36,133 bases of DNA from an uncultured Chitinophagales bacterium (GTDB taxonomy: Bacteria; Bacteroidota; Bacteroidia; Chitinophagales; JAHDHT01): contig CALHDG010000092.1 in NCBI GenBank assembly GCA_938023075.1, positions 1-36,133 on the forward strand. Reading direction: 5' to 3'. How positions within the stretch are numbered: position 1 is the first letter of the stretch; each line of letters starts with the position of its first letter. Both the position numbers and the translations under genes were made by a program. Below the pieces are notes generated by a model that was not told the origin of the DNA, did no database searches, and saw only the letters and a list, made by a program, of their open reading frames with translations. Positions 1 through 12,100 of the stretch are shown here, piece by piece.

Positions 1-1098
1 GATGATGGTTGCGATCTTACAACAGACAGTTTTGATGCAGCAACTTGTACAGTAACTAATGAGCCGAATTGTGATAGTGGAACTACTTTCAATGCTGGTA
101 CGTGTAATTGCGATACCGATATAATTATGGGTTGTACAGATACTTGTGCTGATAACTATGATCCGACGGCTAATGAAGATGACGGTTCTTGCACGCCTTA
201 TGATGCTACTTGTAATGATGATTGTATTGCCGGTCCATTTGGTGGAACTTGGGATGCTGATTCTTGCTCTTGTATAAACGAAACTACGCCAGTTAATGGT
301 TGTACCGATGCTACTGCCGAAAATTATAATCCAGATGCGAATTGTGAAGATAATACTTGTGTATTTGATACAACAGTTGAAGGTTGTACCGATCCTTGTG
401 CTCCTAATTTTAACTCAGAGGCAAATGTAGATGATGATACTTGCGAAGCATACGATACTACTTGTAATTCAGATTGTACAATGGGAGATATTACCGTTTG
501 GGATGCGGCTACTTGTAGTTGCGAAATTGAGACTATGGTAATATTAGGTTGTACAGATACTGCTGCAATAAACTATGATTCTACTGCAAATTGTAATTCA
601 GGTTGTGAATTTGAATCTTGCGTTCCCCCAACTCCTGGTGTTATTGAAGATTGTGGATTTGGATTATCGCAAGAACGTTTAGATGCTATCGCTACACTTG
701 TCGTTTCAGAAACTGGTGGGAGCTTCCCACATGGCGGAATGAATTTAACTGCTGATCAAACTATAAGAGATATTTTCTCAAGTGATGGTAATGTTGTTGA
801 AGAAGTTAATCCAGGTTTACTTATTACAAAACATACTTATGCTGTAGATGAATCAGGTAATAGAGGAGACTTGTTAGTAACTTTTGCCATGTTTAAACAC
901 GCGCAAGGGTATTGGGCAGATTCGAACGATTGGGAGTATATTATGATACCAGCAGACCCAACAGTAGATTATACCATTAATCCCAATGGAATTTTATCGA
1001 ATGCGGCAGTTTCGGGTAATGTACACGACACGAATCCTGGTTGTGTCGGTTGCCATAACGGTGCTGGCGGTGGAGATCAATTGTTTTCAAATGACTGA
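1..1098 (+). CDS. Cys/Asp-rich repeat protein with C-terminal cytochrome P460-like haem domain (5' truncated)
   Basis: The reading frame is open from base 1, so the gene begins outside the window; 365 residues are visible, ending at TGA 1096-1098. The first half contains four modules starting GCTD (near nt 127, 298, 385 and 547) of the form GCTD..A.NY...A..DDGSC, a repeat common in secreted Bacteroidota proteins, alternating with C..DC....W.A..C.C segments. The last ~150 residues differ: they contain a KHAQGYW..SNDWEY stretch and, near the end, CVGCH (nt 1042-1056) followed by DQLFSND. That layout, with a conserved lysine/tryptophan strand and one C-terminal CxxCH, resembles the cytochrome P460 family, whose members bind one c-type haem and include hydroxylamine/NO-oxidising enzymes. 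No T9SS sorting domain is present. The repeats are related to those in the next gene, 67 bp downstream. The haem call is good; substrate and true function are unknown. Confidence 0.8.
   Translation, partial: DDGCDLTTDSFDAATCTVTNEPNCDSGTTFNAGTCNCDTDIIMGCTDTCADNYDPTANEDDGSCTPYDATCNDDCIAGPFGGTWDADSCSCINETTPVNGCTDATAENYNPDANCEDNTCVFDTTVEGCTDPCAPNFNSEANVDDDTCEAYDTTCNSDCTMGDITVWDAATCSCEIETMVILGCTDTAAINYDSTANCNSGCEFESCVPPTPGVIEDCGFGLSQERLDAIATLVVSETGGSFPHGGMNLTADQTIRDIFSSDGNVVEEVNPGLLITKHTYAVDESGNRGDLLVTFAMFKHAQGYWADSNDWEYIMIPADPTVDYTINPNGILSNAAVSGNVHDTNPGCVGCHNGAGGGDQLFSND
1042..1056 (+). other. c-type haem-binding motif CVGCH
   Basis: The codons tgt-gtc-ggt-tgc-cat encode CVGCH, 14 residues before the protein's C-terminus. 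CxxCH is the covalent attachment signature for haem c, and its place near the C-terminus matches the cytochrome P460 layout. Confidence 0.8.
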
Positions 1099-1165
1099 TA
1101 AAATAATTGTGAATAAATTAAATAAGAAATAAATAATAATATAAATTAAATAGTAAAACATAATT

Positions 1166-4100
1166 ATGAAAAAAATTTGTCTTTTGTTTTTAACCATGCT
1201 ATCTGTTTCCGCGCTGTTGGCACAGCCCGCAAATGATGATCCTTGTAATGCTGAGATGTTAACTATCGGAGCGGACTGTTCTACCACTTTACCCTATACA
1301 AATGTAGGTGCTACATCATTGCCAGGAGAAGGCTTTGCTTGTTATCCTGATGGATCAGCAGACAATACGGTATGGTTTACATTTGTACCTACTACTGGTG
1401 CAGTTAGTATTACTACCGATTTTGGTGCGGTTGCTGACTCCTCTGATACTCAATTAACAGTTTATGAATTATCAGGAACAGATTGTACAATTTTACCCAA
1501 TTATATTCCATTGTATTGTAATGAAGATATTTTACCTGCACCTGTAAATTCATACTTTAATGCCGGTTTACCACCCGTTGCTGTAACTCCTGGAAATACA
1601 TATTATATTCAGGTAGATGCATTTAATAATTTTCCTGATTCCAGTTTAGTGGTTACTAACCCCGGACCATTTTGTATATTAGTTTCAGAGTTTACACCTC
1701 CTTTTAATGATGAATGTGTCAACGCTATTCCCTTTGGTGGTTTTGGAGCAAATACGTGTAAAATAGCCGGTAATTTACCTGCCTTACAAGGTAACCTCAC
1801 TACTATTGGAGCTACTGCAACAATCGGCTTAGATAGCTTATCTTGCGACAGCGACGGGCTTAATGCAACAGTGTATTATTCTTTCCCATTTGGCCAAGAC
1901 CCAACTGCTGAAGTTGAATTTCAATTACTTGCAGGCGAAAACGTAAACGTTGCAGTAGTAGAACCAGGTTGTGATATGAGCCCAGGAGTAGCTTCAAATA
2001 ACTGCGTAAATGGTTTAACAGCGGTTGACGATGGCACTGTAACTTCCGTTAATGCAGCCCTCTTTTCAGGCTTAGATGCAGGAGTAGTTTACAATTTAGT
2101 TGTTTGGACAGATGAAGGTAATGCTACTGATTTTGACTTTTGTATGATTAAAAGACCAGCAGGATATTATGAATGTGGTGATAATGAATGTTATGATCTC
2201 GCAGAAAGTTACTCGAACTGTGAATCAGATTGCCCCTGTGTGAGTAGTATAGATTTAGTAAGTTTAATAACCGGAGCTGTATCTGATGCTCCTACGGGAG
2301 TTTGTGCCGAAATAATTGGCGGAACTACAGATTCAGCCAACCCCGGCATTTATATTCCATTTCAAGTTAATACTTTAGATTCTGATTTATCAGGCTCTTC
2401 AGTTACGGCAACACAAGGCTCAATATTTACTAGTAATTCAGGGCTTAATTTCTTTGGATATGCTACTAACCCGTTAATACCATTACCAAATAACGAATCC
2501 GACGGATTCTTGAATTACTTATTTTTATCGCAAGCAGAAATTGATGCAGGCGGTACTGTTACTATTAACTTCACATCTGATGCTGGAGCCTGTTCAGCAA
2601 GTATAGATTTTAATTTAGCTAACTTGCAAGGTGCAAGTTCAGGCAATTGCGGTAACTGTAATTTAGTAATAACGCCAGATTATACCTCATTACAGTGCCC
2701 TGGATTTAATACTTCTATTGAATTTGAAGGTGCTGTAGGTGATCTTTGGTTATCTCAAAATAATACAACTGTTTTTGATGCAGGAGCTGATGCTGGTATT
2801 GGAAATAATGATATTGCTTTGCCATATACAGGTGGTTATCCTACTGGCGATTTTACGCTAACAGTCTATGACTCTGGACAGCCAAACTGTGCATTTACTT
2901 ACACCCTAACTTTTGGAGACTTCTTTTGTGATGCGGACAATATGGTAAATACCTTTTGCAGATTAGACCCTGCAGTTGATGCAAATAATTCAGCTATATG
3001 CGATGATGCAACTGGTAATATTCTAGTACCTGTAGCTTTTGGAAATAACGTTACAGGAACTTTAACTTCTTCGCCTGATGTTATATCTGGCTCTGGACTG
3101 CAAGGACCTTATTATGCATCAATTGATCCAAACAATTGTGCTGCTATTGATATTACCGTATCTGATGAATCTGATGTAGATGCCTTTAGTGGTACCCCAA
3201 TTTTTAATATTTCTTCTCCTGCTTCAATAGCAGGCGGTATAGCTAATGTGGGCACCAATGGTGCAGATGATTGGGGTGTTAATATTGATTCTATTGGAGT
3301 ATGTGGTTCAAATACTACTGAAGTTACCGGCTCAATTGTGTTAGTAGATGATCTTTCAGAAATGGGAACTATTTTTTGTGACCCAGATGGTGGTACACCT
3401 GCAGCAGAACAATGTACCGGTATAGCAGGTAACATTGCTATGGTTGATAGAGGTTCTTGTACCTTCGTAAATAAAGCATCTAATGCACAGCAATGTGGTG
3501 CTACTGCCGTTATTATCTGTAATAATGATGTAGCTAACCCCGATGACGTAATACCGATGGGTGGGGCTGGAACTCCTGCAATTACCATACCTACTATAAT
3601 GCTATCTTTTAATGATTGTGCTATGATTAAGGCAGAACTAAGTGGTGGTGTGCAAGCATGTATTGGTGCTCCGCAAACCGTACCGGGTTGTGAACGAACC
3701 TTTACTTTAGATGTTTGTGCCGATTACTCAGTTATGGCTTGTGACGATGGAGATTGCAGTACCGAAAATGATGTTGCAACAGTTGGACCAAATGGTGAAG
3801 TTTGTGCTTGTGCAGGTACAGCAATAGTTTGTGCAGACGGTGAAACTTTCAATACAGATTCTTGTATGTGTGAGTCAGATGATGTATCTGGTTGTACAGA
3901 TATGTGCGATTCTAACTTCGATCCAGAAGCTAATATTAGTGATCCAGCTGCTTGTGCTGGTTATGATACTGCTTGTGATGATAGTGATTGCAATACGGAA
4001 GATTCTTATGATACAGTCAATTGTTTATGTGTAAACACCCCAATTGATCCGCCAAATTGTGATGATAGTGATTGTACTACAGAAGACACTTATGATAGTG

Positions 4101-6085
4101 CTACATGTGCTTGTGTGAATACGCCAATTACTCCACCAGATTGTGATGATAGTGATTGTGCTACAGAGGATTCTTATGATACAGCTACGTGTACTTGTGT
4201 AAATACACCAATCGATCCACCAAATTGTGATGATAGTGATTGTACAACAGAAGACTCATACGATAGCGCGACCTGTACTTGTGTGAATACACCGATCGAT
4301 CCACCAGATTGTGATGATATGGATTGTAATACAGAAGATTCTTATGATACAGCAACGTGTACTTGTGTGAATACACCAATTGATCCACCAAGCTGCGATG
4401 ACAGTGATTGTACAACAGAAGACTCTTATGATAGTGCAACGTGTACTTGTGTGAATACACCAATTGATCCGCCAGATTGCGATGATATGGATTGTAATAC
4501 AGAAGATTCATACGATACCACTACTTGTACTTGTGTGAATACGCCAATTGATCCACCAAGTTGTGATGACGGAATTTGTGGAACAGAAGATTCTTACGAT
4601 GCAGCAACTTGTGATTGTGTCAATACACCAATTGATCCTCCAGTTTGTGATGATGGTGTTTGTTCTAACGGTGTTGAAACCTACAATGCTGAAACTTGTG
4701 AGTGTGAAGCTGGTGTTCCTGGTGAAATTCCGACTTGCGATGATGGCGATTGTAATACGGAAGATACTTATGATGAAGCGAATTGTGTTTGTATAAACAC
4801 TCCAATTGATCCACCAAATTGTGATGATAATGATTGTAATACAGAAGACTCATACGATTTAGCAACTTGTACTTGTATTAATGAAACCTTAACACCACCA
4901 GATTGTGATGATAATGATTGTAATACAGAAGATACTTATGACAGCGCAACTTGTACTTGCGTAAATACGCCGATTGATCCGCCAAGCTGTGATGACGGTA
5001 TTTGCGGAACCGAAGATTCTTATGATTCAGCAACTTGTACTTGTGTGAATACACCAATTGACCCACCTGTTTGTGATGATGGTGTTTGTTCCAATGGTGT
5101 TGAAACGTATAATGCAGAAACTTGCGAATGTGAAGATGGTGTTCCTGGCGAAATACCAACTTGTGATGATGGTGATTGTGGCACTGAAGATTCTTACGAC
5201 GCAGACAATTGTATTTGTGTAAATACACCAATTGATCCTCCAACTTGTAATACCGATTGTAGTTTAGGTGATATTGAAGTATATGATGCCGCTACTTGTG
5301 CTTGTGTTACAGACATAGTAACTGTTAGTGGTTGTACAGATGCAGCCGCCACCAATTTTGATGCAGCAGCAAACTGCGATGACGATTCTTGTATCTATGA
5401 AATGTGTACCGATCCTTGTGCACCAAACTTTGAAGCAGCAGAAGCTTGTGAGCCATACAGTACTGATTGCAATACAGATTGTACTGCTGGTGATGTTCAA
5501 GTTTGGGATGAAGCCTCTTGTAGTTGTGTAACAGAAACGGTTACCGTGTCAGGATGCACAGATCCAAACGCTACTAACTATAATGAAGATGCTAATTGCG
5601 ATGATAGCTCTTGTATGTTTATGGTAGATGTAATGGGTTGTACCGATATGGCTGCTTGTAATTACAATGCCTCCGCCAATGCAGATGACGGTTCTTGCGT
5701 TTATGCAGTGGCAGGTAGCATATCAACAACAAGCGCAACCTCTATTTGTGTTGATGATGGAGTAGATGAGCCAATAGAAGTTTCTGTAGATGATGCTGGA
5801 CAAGGTGCAAACGGTGCTTGGGTAATTACTGATGAAAATGCAATGATTTTAGCATTGCCTGCTGAACCACCATTTGTATTAGACGGTGCTGGTGTAGGTA
5901 CTTGTTTAATTTGGTGGGTTAACTTTAGTGATGATACATTTGCACCAGCCGTTGGCGATGATGCTGCCGCTTTAGTAACTGCATCATCTTGTGCGGCTTT
6001 ATCAAATTCTATTGCTATTGCCAGATCAGAGTGCGGTGGCGAATGCACCCCACCATCTGCTGGCGATTTTAATTGTGAAGAATAA
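1166..6085 (+). CDS. Giant secreted Cys-rich repeat protein with PA-like domain
   Basis: 1639 residues. Residues 1-20 form a signal peptide (MKK start, hydrophobic core, LLAQ end). Two beta-sandwich-like regions follow: NDDPCNAE...VWFTF...DTQLTVYE, then NDECVNAI...; both resemble the PPC-like N-terminal domains common in exported Bacteroidota proteins. Around residues 680-835 is a probable protease-associated (PA) domain with GNIAMVDRGSCTFVNKA and later ITIPTIML. Residues 937-1360 are 15 tandem four-Cys repeats. The region after them carries GCTD modules (nt ~5330, ~5551, ~5636) like those of the preceding gene. The protein ends GDFNCEE with no recognisable T9SS sorting domain, odd for its size and class. 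A surface adhesin or matrix role is inference. Its Asp-rich repeats might bind calcium; no enzymatic motif is visible. Confidence 0.85.
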   Translation: MKKICLLFLTMLSVSALLAQPANDDPCNAEMLTIGADCSTTLPYTNVGATSLPGEGFACYPDGSADNTVWFTFVPTTGAVSITTDFGAVADSSDTQLTVYELSGTDCTILPNYIPLYCNEDILPAPVNSYFNAGLPPVAVTPGNTYYIQVDAFNNFPDSSLVVTNPGPFCILVSEFTPPFNDECVNAIPFGGFGANTCKIAGNLPALQGNLTTIGATATIGLDSLSCDSDGLNATVYYSFPFGQDPTAEVEFQLLAGENVNVAVVEPGCDMSPGVASNNCVNGLTAVDDGTVTSVNAALFSGLDAGVVYNLVVWTDEGNATDFDFCMIKRPAGYYECGDNECYDLAESYSNCESDCPCVSSIDLVSLITGAVSDAPTGVCAEIIGGTTDSANPGIYIPFQVNTLDSDLSGSSVTATQGSIFTSNSGLNFFGYATNPLIPLPNNESDGFLNYLFLSQAEIDAGGTVTINFTSDAGACSASIDFNLANLQGASSGNCGNCNLVITPDYTSLQCPGFNTSIEFEGAVGDLWLSQNNTTVFDAGADAGIGNNDIALPYTGGYPTGDFTLTVYDSGQPNCAFTYTLTFGDFFCDADNMVNTFCRLDPAVDANNSAICDDATGNILVPVAFGNNVTGTLTSSPDVISGSGLQGPYYASIDPNNCAAIDITVSDESDVDAFSGTPIFNISSPASIAGGIANVGTNGADDWGVNIDSIGVCGSNTTEVTGSIVLVDDLSEMGTIFCDPDGGTPAAEQCTGIAGNIAMVDRGSCTFVNKASNAQQCGATAVIICNNDVANPDDVIPMGGAGTPAITIPTIMLSFNDCAMIKAELSGGVQACIGAPQTVPGCERTFTLDVCADYSVMACDDGDCSTENDVATVGPNGEVCACAGTAIVCADGETFNTDSCMCESDDVSGCTDMCDSNFDPEANISDPAACAGYDTACDDSDCNTEDSYDTVNCLCVNTPIDPPNCDDSDCTTEDTYDSATCACVNTPITPPDCDDSDCATEDSYDTATCTCVNTPIDPPNCDDSDCTTEDSYDSATCTCVNTPIDPPDCDDMDCNTEDSYDTATCTCVNTPIDPPSCDDSDCTTEDSYDSATCTCVNTPIDPPDCDDMDCNTEDSYDTTTCTCVNTPIDPPSCDDGICGTEDSYDAATCDCVNTPIDPPVCDDGVCSNGVETYNAETCECEAGVPGEIPTCDDGDCNTEDTYDEANCVCINTPIDPPNCDDNDCNTEDSYDLATCTCINETLTPPDCDDNDCNTEDTYDSATCTCVNTPIDPPSCDDGICGTEDSYDSATCTCVNTPIDPPVCDDGVCSNGVETYNAETCECEDGVPGEIPTCDDGDCGTEDSYDADNCICVNTPIDPPTCNTDCSLGDIEVYDAATCACVTDIVTVSGCTDAAATNFDAAANCDDDSCIYEMCTDPCAPNFEAAEACEPYSTDCNTDCTAGDVQVWDEASCSCVTETVTVSGCTDPNATNYNEDANCDDSSCMFMVDVMGCTDMAACNYNASANADDGSCVYAVAGSISTTSATSICVDDGVDEPIEVSVDDAGQGANGAWVITDENAMILALPAEPPFVLDGAGVGTCLIWWVNFSDDTFAPAVGDDAAALVTASSCAALSNSIAIARSECGGECTPPSAGDFNCEE
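3974..5245 (+). repeat. 15-unit coding tandem repeat, 84 bp (28 aa) per unit
   Basis: Fifteen consecutive units of the form CDD.DC.TEDSYD.ATCTCVN then TPIDPP. Thirteen are 28 aa and two (units 9 and 14, with SNGVETYNAETCECE) are 30 aa; 13x84 + 2x90 = 1272 bp, exactly the span. Each unit has four cysteines. Higher-order structure is visible: units 4-5 are repeated as 6-7 (SDC/MDC alternation), and units 8-10 (DGIC, DGVC, DGDC) recur as 13-15. The array resembles the CDDGDPCT..D type repeats of other Bacteroidota surface proteins. Confidence 0.93.
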
Positions 6086-6137
6086 TTAATCATATAATTA
6101 AGATTAATAAATTTAAAAAAGTAAAAATCTAAATTGT

Positions 6138-9100
6138 ATGAACGCAAAAAATAATTTTAAAATGACGAAAAAAGGAATAATCTTTTTATTCGCAAGTCTA
6201 ATATCTGCTCTTAGCTTTAATGTTGAAGCTCAAGACAGATGTTTAAATGTGTGTCCCGAACAAGGGGCACTCATCAATGTGTCGGGTGAAGATCCTTCTG
6301 CCGTTAATGGGGTTATCTGTATTGATAATCTCACTGGTGATAATTTTGTAATTCAGAATGGTGCAGAGTTAGGCAATCTTCCTCAGGCTTTGTATACCTG
6401 CTATACGGTGGCAGTAAGTAATACATCAGGAGCTAATTTTGATATTGCCTCTGCTACTTACACTGTTAATAACGTTCAGGCTGAATTAGATATGGCATTA
6501 ATGGGAACAGACGAATGCGGAAGTGTTAGTTCAACAGCTAAAACTTTTGATATCAATTCTTCTTATTGTAATCCTGGAGTAGGGGCTACTTGTATGTTGA
6601 ACCTATGTCTTTGTAATTCAGAAAGTACTGACTTTATTTTTGAATATATACCTTCTGGAGACACCGGAGTTGAATTGTTTATCGTTGTTGATGACGGTGG
6701 AACGGTGGTATCTTTGTCACCAGTTTCTCCGATAAGTGCGGTTGGTCTTGCTCAGGGAAATTATCAAATATATGCCGTAATTTACGATCCGGCTAAAAGT
6801 GGAAATTTACCGACTTTGCTAACAGTTGGGAGCTCTTTGATCGATATACAAAATGAGTTAAGTGATACGGCATGTGGTTCTATTTCAGCAGGGGTTAATG
6901 CTTCAGTAAATGCTGATGCTTGCGGTTGCGAAAGTATTGGAAACCCCGACGTTTGTGTTACCGAAGTGTGTGAATGTAATGGTGAAGTTAATGAAATTAA
7001 ACTATCTACCGAAGGCTATACAGTTGATGGAAATAATCAACAATGGTATATCGTAGTTTCTGGAGGTACTATTGTAACGTCTCAACAATCGGCAGCCGAC
7101 GGTTCGGTTAGTTTTACAGATTTGCCCGATGGAGCACATCAAATATATGCTGTTAATTATGATCCTGTTGCCAATACTAATGTGGCAACAGCATTAGCTA
7201 ATGGCAACGTGTGGACAGATTTTACAACTGGTGTTTCTAATGGAACTTATTGTGCTTCACATACTGGTGCTAAAGATATATTTATCAACAATGCGTGCGA
7301 TTGCCCTGGCGAAGTAGATATTGAAATATCGGATCCTTGCTCTTGTAGTTCAACAGGTAATATTGATTTAGATGGAGATGGAAATATTGATTTAGTAGAT
7401 GATGTAATAACCATAACGGCACCGCCAAGTGATAGTTGGTGTATTACTAATATTTCTACTCCACCCGTATTAGATAACACAGGTAGCCCTTTAAGCAACG
7501 GAACTTGTGCAACGGAAGTTAATCCTGGTATTTATGAATTGACAGTTTACCATCCTGCTGATGGAACCGGATATGGAGACGTATCATTTGAAAGTGCTAG
7601 TGGATCCGGTTCAGTTTTAATAGCAAATTTGATAGGATGTAATTGTGCGGCTGATTGTGTTGCTAATGAAGGTTCGGTTTCTTCGGACGGAACAGCTTAT
7701 TGTGATGATGAAGATACATCGGTCAATATTACAGTAAGCGGAAATGAAAATGGTAGTGACTATAGCACAATTGTGTTAATCACAACAGACAATCCATTAA
7801 CCAGTGATATTTATGATATAGTTGGTGTTGCCGAAGCAAGCCCTGGTATGTATAATTTGGGTACTGGTAGTACAGCATCTTTTAATGTATTGGGTTTAGA
7901 TCCTGGAGATTATTGTATTCATAGTTACAACTTTTTAACAAGTGATTTTAATCCAACAAACGAATTGCAGATTTTAAATGCAGCAGCAGGTAATATTACT
8001 TCAATCGATGCCTTATTAGCCTTAAGTGGAACTGGAGGTAATTTACCAATATGTGGTTCTGTAACTTCAACTGCTTGCGATGCTTTTACGGTGCATCCCG
8101 AGATAGCTTTCAATGCGAGTATTGTGTGCGATGATGCAGATTTGTTTAATTATAGCATAGTTGTAAACAGCATTGCCGGTGGTAGTGGTGGTGCAACTAC
8201 AATTGAAATTAGTGATGGCACTACGGCTTATAATCAAGGTGATGCAATACCGAATGATACAAATGTAACTATTACAGTTAGTGACGGCACTTGTTCAACT
8301 TCTGCAGAACTAAGCGGAAATTGTGAAGATGTTGATTGCCCTGTTTCAGCAACAGCTGATGCATCTAATCAAGCTGCGTGCGGTGGTAGTACTATAGCAT
8401 TATCTGTTGTAAATGTTATAGGTGAATCGGGCTTGTCTTCTTCCGATTATTCTGTAAGTTGGTCTTCGTCAGATGCATCAATTGATGTAAGCAACGCTAA
8501 TAGTGTTAGTCTTTCTAATACTAGTTGTTTAGCAGAAGAAGTTACTTTTACAGCAACTCTAACGTGCATTAATGGTTCTGGAAACATCACAGCCGATGTT
8601 AATGTAACAGTTTATCCTAATGAAGTGCAAAGTTTCATTACTTCATCCGGTGAAGGTTCTTGCGATCCAAGAGTATCGGTTGAAGACCCATGTGGAGACG
8701 TAATATTTACTGGTACGAGAACTCCATCTAACATTGCACCAGATGAAACTGGCGATGCTGTTTGGAATTATATATACCTCTTTCAAGGTAATAATACACC
8801 GGCTATTGGTGCTTGTGCTTTAAGTGGATCTTTCTTAGTGCCTTACCAATGTGCTCCGGTATGTCCAACAGCCGTTCAATTTGCTATTGGTGATGTAGAA
8901 GTTTGTTCAGGCAGTGTAGTTAGTTTACCTAATTTAGAAGATGCCATTTCCACTTTAAATGTAACAGGAAATTTATATGCTGATTATAGCTGGACTTCTT
9001 CCGATGGTTTTAGCAGTGATAGTGGAGAAGCCCAAGATGTAGCACTAACTAATGAAGATTGTGCTCCAAAAGAAGTAGTATTTACCTACGAAATTACTTG

Positions 9101-12100
9101 TGCTTTAGATGGAAGTGTAGTAAGAACTGGTGACTTCACGGCAACCGTATATCCAACCGATATCAGTAGCTTTGTCGAGGTGGAAGGTGAAGGATCTTGT
9201 ATCGTATCTTTAACGCCAATAGCGTCATGTGGTTTATACATAACCGGAGATAGTTTTGTCGCCCAGGAAGGTGAATCAGGAACTACAACACTTTCGGTAA
9301 CTTATGTATTGGGTGGTTGTGATGCCACTTATTCAGCTGATGTTAGTTATGAGTGTGCTGCTCCTATTACCTGCGATGCAGGAACCATTACAGGAGGAGC
9401 TATAAGTTTTGTATGTGATGGAGAATTTGCCATAGCTTCAACCTCTGGTTCAGATGGCTTTTTAAGTTACGTTTTACACGATGGAAATGATACTGGAATA
9501 GGTACAGTTTATGCAACAAGCTTTACTGGTGTATTCACTAATGATGGTACACTTCCAGTAAACGTTGAATTATGTATTTCGGCTGTAGCCGGTTCTGATC
9601 AGGCTGCAGATGGTACTCCTGACCCTAATGGCGAATGTTATGATATTTCTGAATGTTCACAAGTTGTATTTATTACACCAATGGAGGTTGATTTTACTCA
9701 ATCTTGCGATGAGACAACCGGTATGGTTGAGGTAAGTTATACGATCACTGGTGGTGCACCAGAGTATTTACCAGAAGTTAATTCTTATGATGTTGCTGGT
9801 ACGGGGGGTCATACAAATATGGGTTCTTCTGGAGAAAGTTATGTTTTAGGAACTTTCGAGCCAGGAGCTGCAGTCAGTATTTCTGTAAATGATGACGGAA
9901 AAGGTTGCGGACTCGAGGCAGTTGAAGATATCGTTATCCCTTGTGAAATAGTTGTAACTTGTGATGCCGGTTCGGTAGGTTCAGGTGCAATTAATTTTGT
10001 TTGTGATGGCGAGTTTGCCGTGTTCTCTGCAGTAGGTGCATCTGGCAATATTGCTTATGTGCTACACGATGGAGATAATGCAGCAATAGGCACAGTTTAT
10101 AGTACTAGTACAACAGGTGTTTTTGTTAATGATGGTACTTTACCAACTAATCAAGAACTATGCGTATCATCAGTAGCGGGCTCAGATGTAGATGCTGCAG
10201 GCATTCCTGATCCTGATGGTGCTTGCTACGATATTTCTGAATGTGCTCCAGTTGTTTTCTTAACGCCAGTAACCGTTGAAGTAATTCAAGAATGTGATGT
10301 GACCACTGGTTTAGTGGCAATTAGTTATACCATAACAGGTGGCGCTCCAGAGTACTTGCCAAGTGTACATACTTATGCAATTAGTGGACCTGCAGGATAT
10401 ACTAATGATGGTGCTTCTGGTGAAACTTATGCTTACGGTGATGTTAGTGCTAATCAAGATTTCAGCTTCTCCATTGATGATGATGGCAAAGGCTGTTCCA
10501 GTGGATTTGAATTTACTAGTATAGATTGTAATGAAATTGGACCAGTAGCCAATCCTGCCATTACTATTGATAAGATAGCGGATGCTTCGGGCGTAACTGA
10601 TCCAGCAGTAGCTGGGCAGGTAATCAATTACAGCTTTACAGTTTGTAATACTGGTGATGTAGATTTAACAGACGTAAGTGTTGCTGATGATTTAGTAACC
10701 GTTTCTGGCGGACCAATCAGCTTGGCTGTTGGTGAATGTGATGATGCGACATTTACAGCATCTTATACTATAACCGATGCAGATATAACAGCAGGAGAAG
10801 TTGTCAATTCAGCAACAACTTCAGGTACCTATACTGATGCAAATGGAATGGAAACGGTGGTTAATGATAATGATATCGAAACAGTACCATTAGAGGAAGA
10901 TATTTTTGTAGCTATGCCTGCCATTAGTCTTGATAAAATAGCTGATGCTTCGGGAATAACTGATCCGGCAGTAGCAGGGCAGGTGATCAATTACAGCTTT
11001 ACCGTATGTAATACAGGTAATGTAGATTTAACTGATGTTAGTATTGATGATAATTTAGTAACCGTTTCCGGTGGACCGACCAGCTTGGCTGTTGGTGAAT
11101 GTGATGAAACAACTTTTACTGCGTCTTATACCATTACCGCAGAAGATATTGCTTCTGGTTCAGTTGATAATTCAGCAACGGTATCTGGTACGTATACAGA
11201 TCCAAACGGTATGGAAACCGTAGTAGATGATACAGATGAAGTAACCGTTCCATTAGAGGAAGATACTTTTGTGGCTGCTCCATCTATCAGCTTAGATAAA
11301 ATTGCTGATGCTTCTGGCGTAAGCAGCCCAGCAGTTGCGGGTCAGGTTATAACCTATAACTTTACCGTATGTAATACAGGTAATGTAGATTTAACTGATG
11401 TAAGTATTGATGATAACTTGGTATCTGTTTCTGGTGGACCAATTAGTTTGGCTGTTGGCGAATGTGATGCTACAACTTTCACTGCTTCTTATTCAATTAC
11501 CAATACCGATATTGCATCAGGTTTAGTAGATAATTCAGCAACAGTTTCTGGCACATATACAGCACCAAATGGAACCGAAACCATAGTGTCAGATGCTGAT
11601 ACAGCAACAGTACCTTTAACTGCGCCTGCCGAGTGTAACAATGATGCCGGTGTAATGCCTTCAGCAGCGTTAAATATTTGTAATGGCACATTTGCTAATG
11701 CGCCTACAACAGGTGCCACTATTGATGCCGGTAGTGTGTTAACTTATGTGCTTCACAATGGTGAAGGCAGTTCATTAGGTACAACAATCGATTTTAATAG
11801 TACAGGCTTGTTCCTTAACGATGGTAGTTATCCTACAGGAATACAATTATATATTTGTGCGGTGGTCAGTCCAAGCACTGGCGATTTCCCTAATGTAAAT
11901 GCCGATTGTACGTCAATCTCAAATTGTACACCAGTAACATTCTTGTCGCAAGTAAATGTTGATGTTGAAGTAGATTGTACACAAAGCGGAAATTATACGG
12001 TTGTTTTTGAAATTTCGGGTGGTTTGCCAGCCTCGCAAGTAGGTGGTTTGTACAGCGTAAGTGGAGATTTTACCGGCTTGGTTGCCCCTAATACGCCAAC

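Noticed and set aside
4185-5243. Several His/Tyr/Leu-rich open frames on the - strand
   Set aside because: They mirror the coding repeats on the other strand and have low-complexity, repeat-driven composition.
3974-5245. Regular repeats that might suggest a CRISPR array
   Set aside because: Units are contiguous 84-bp coding repeats with no spacers, inside one long open frame with in-frame length variants.
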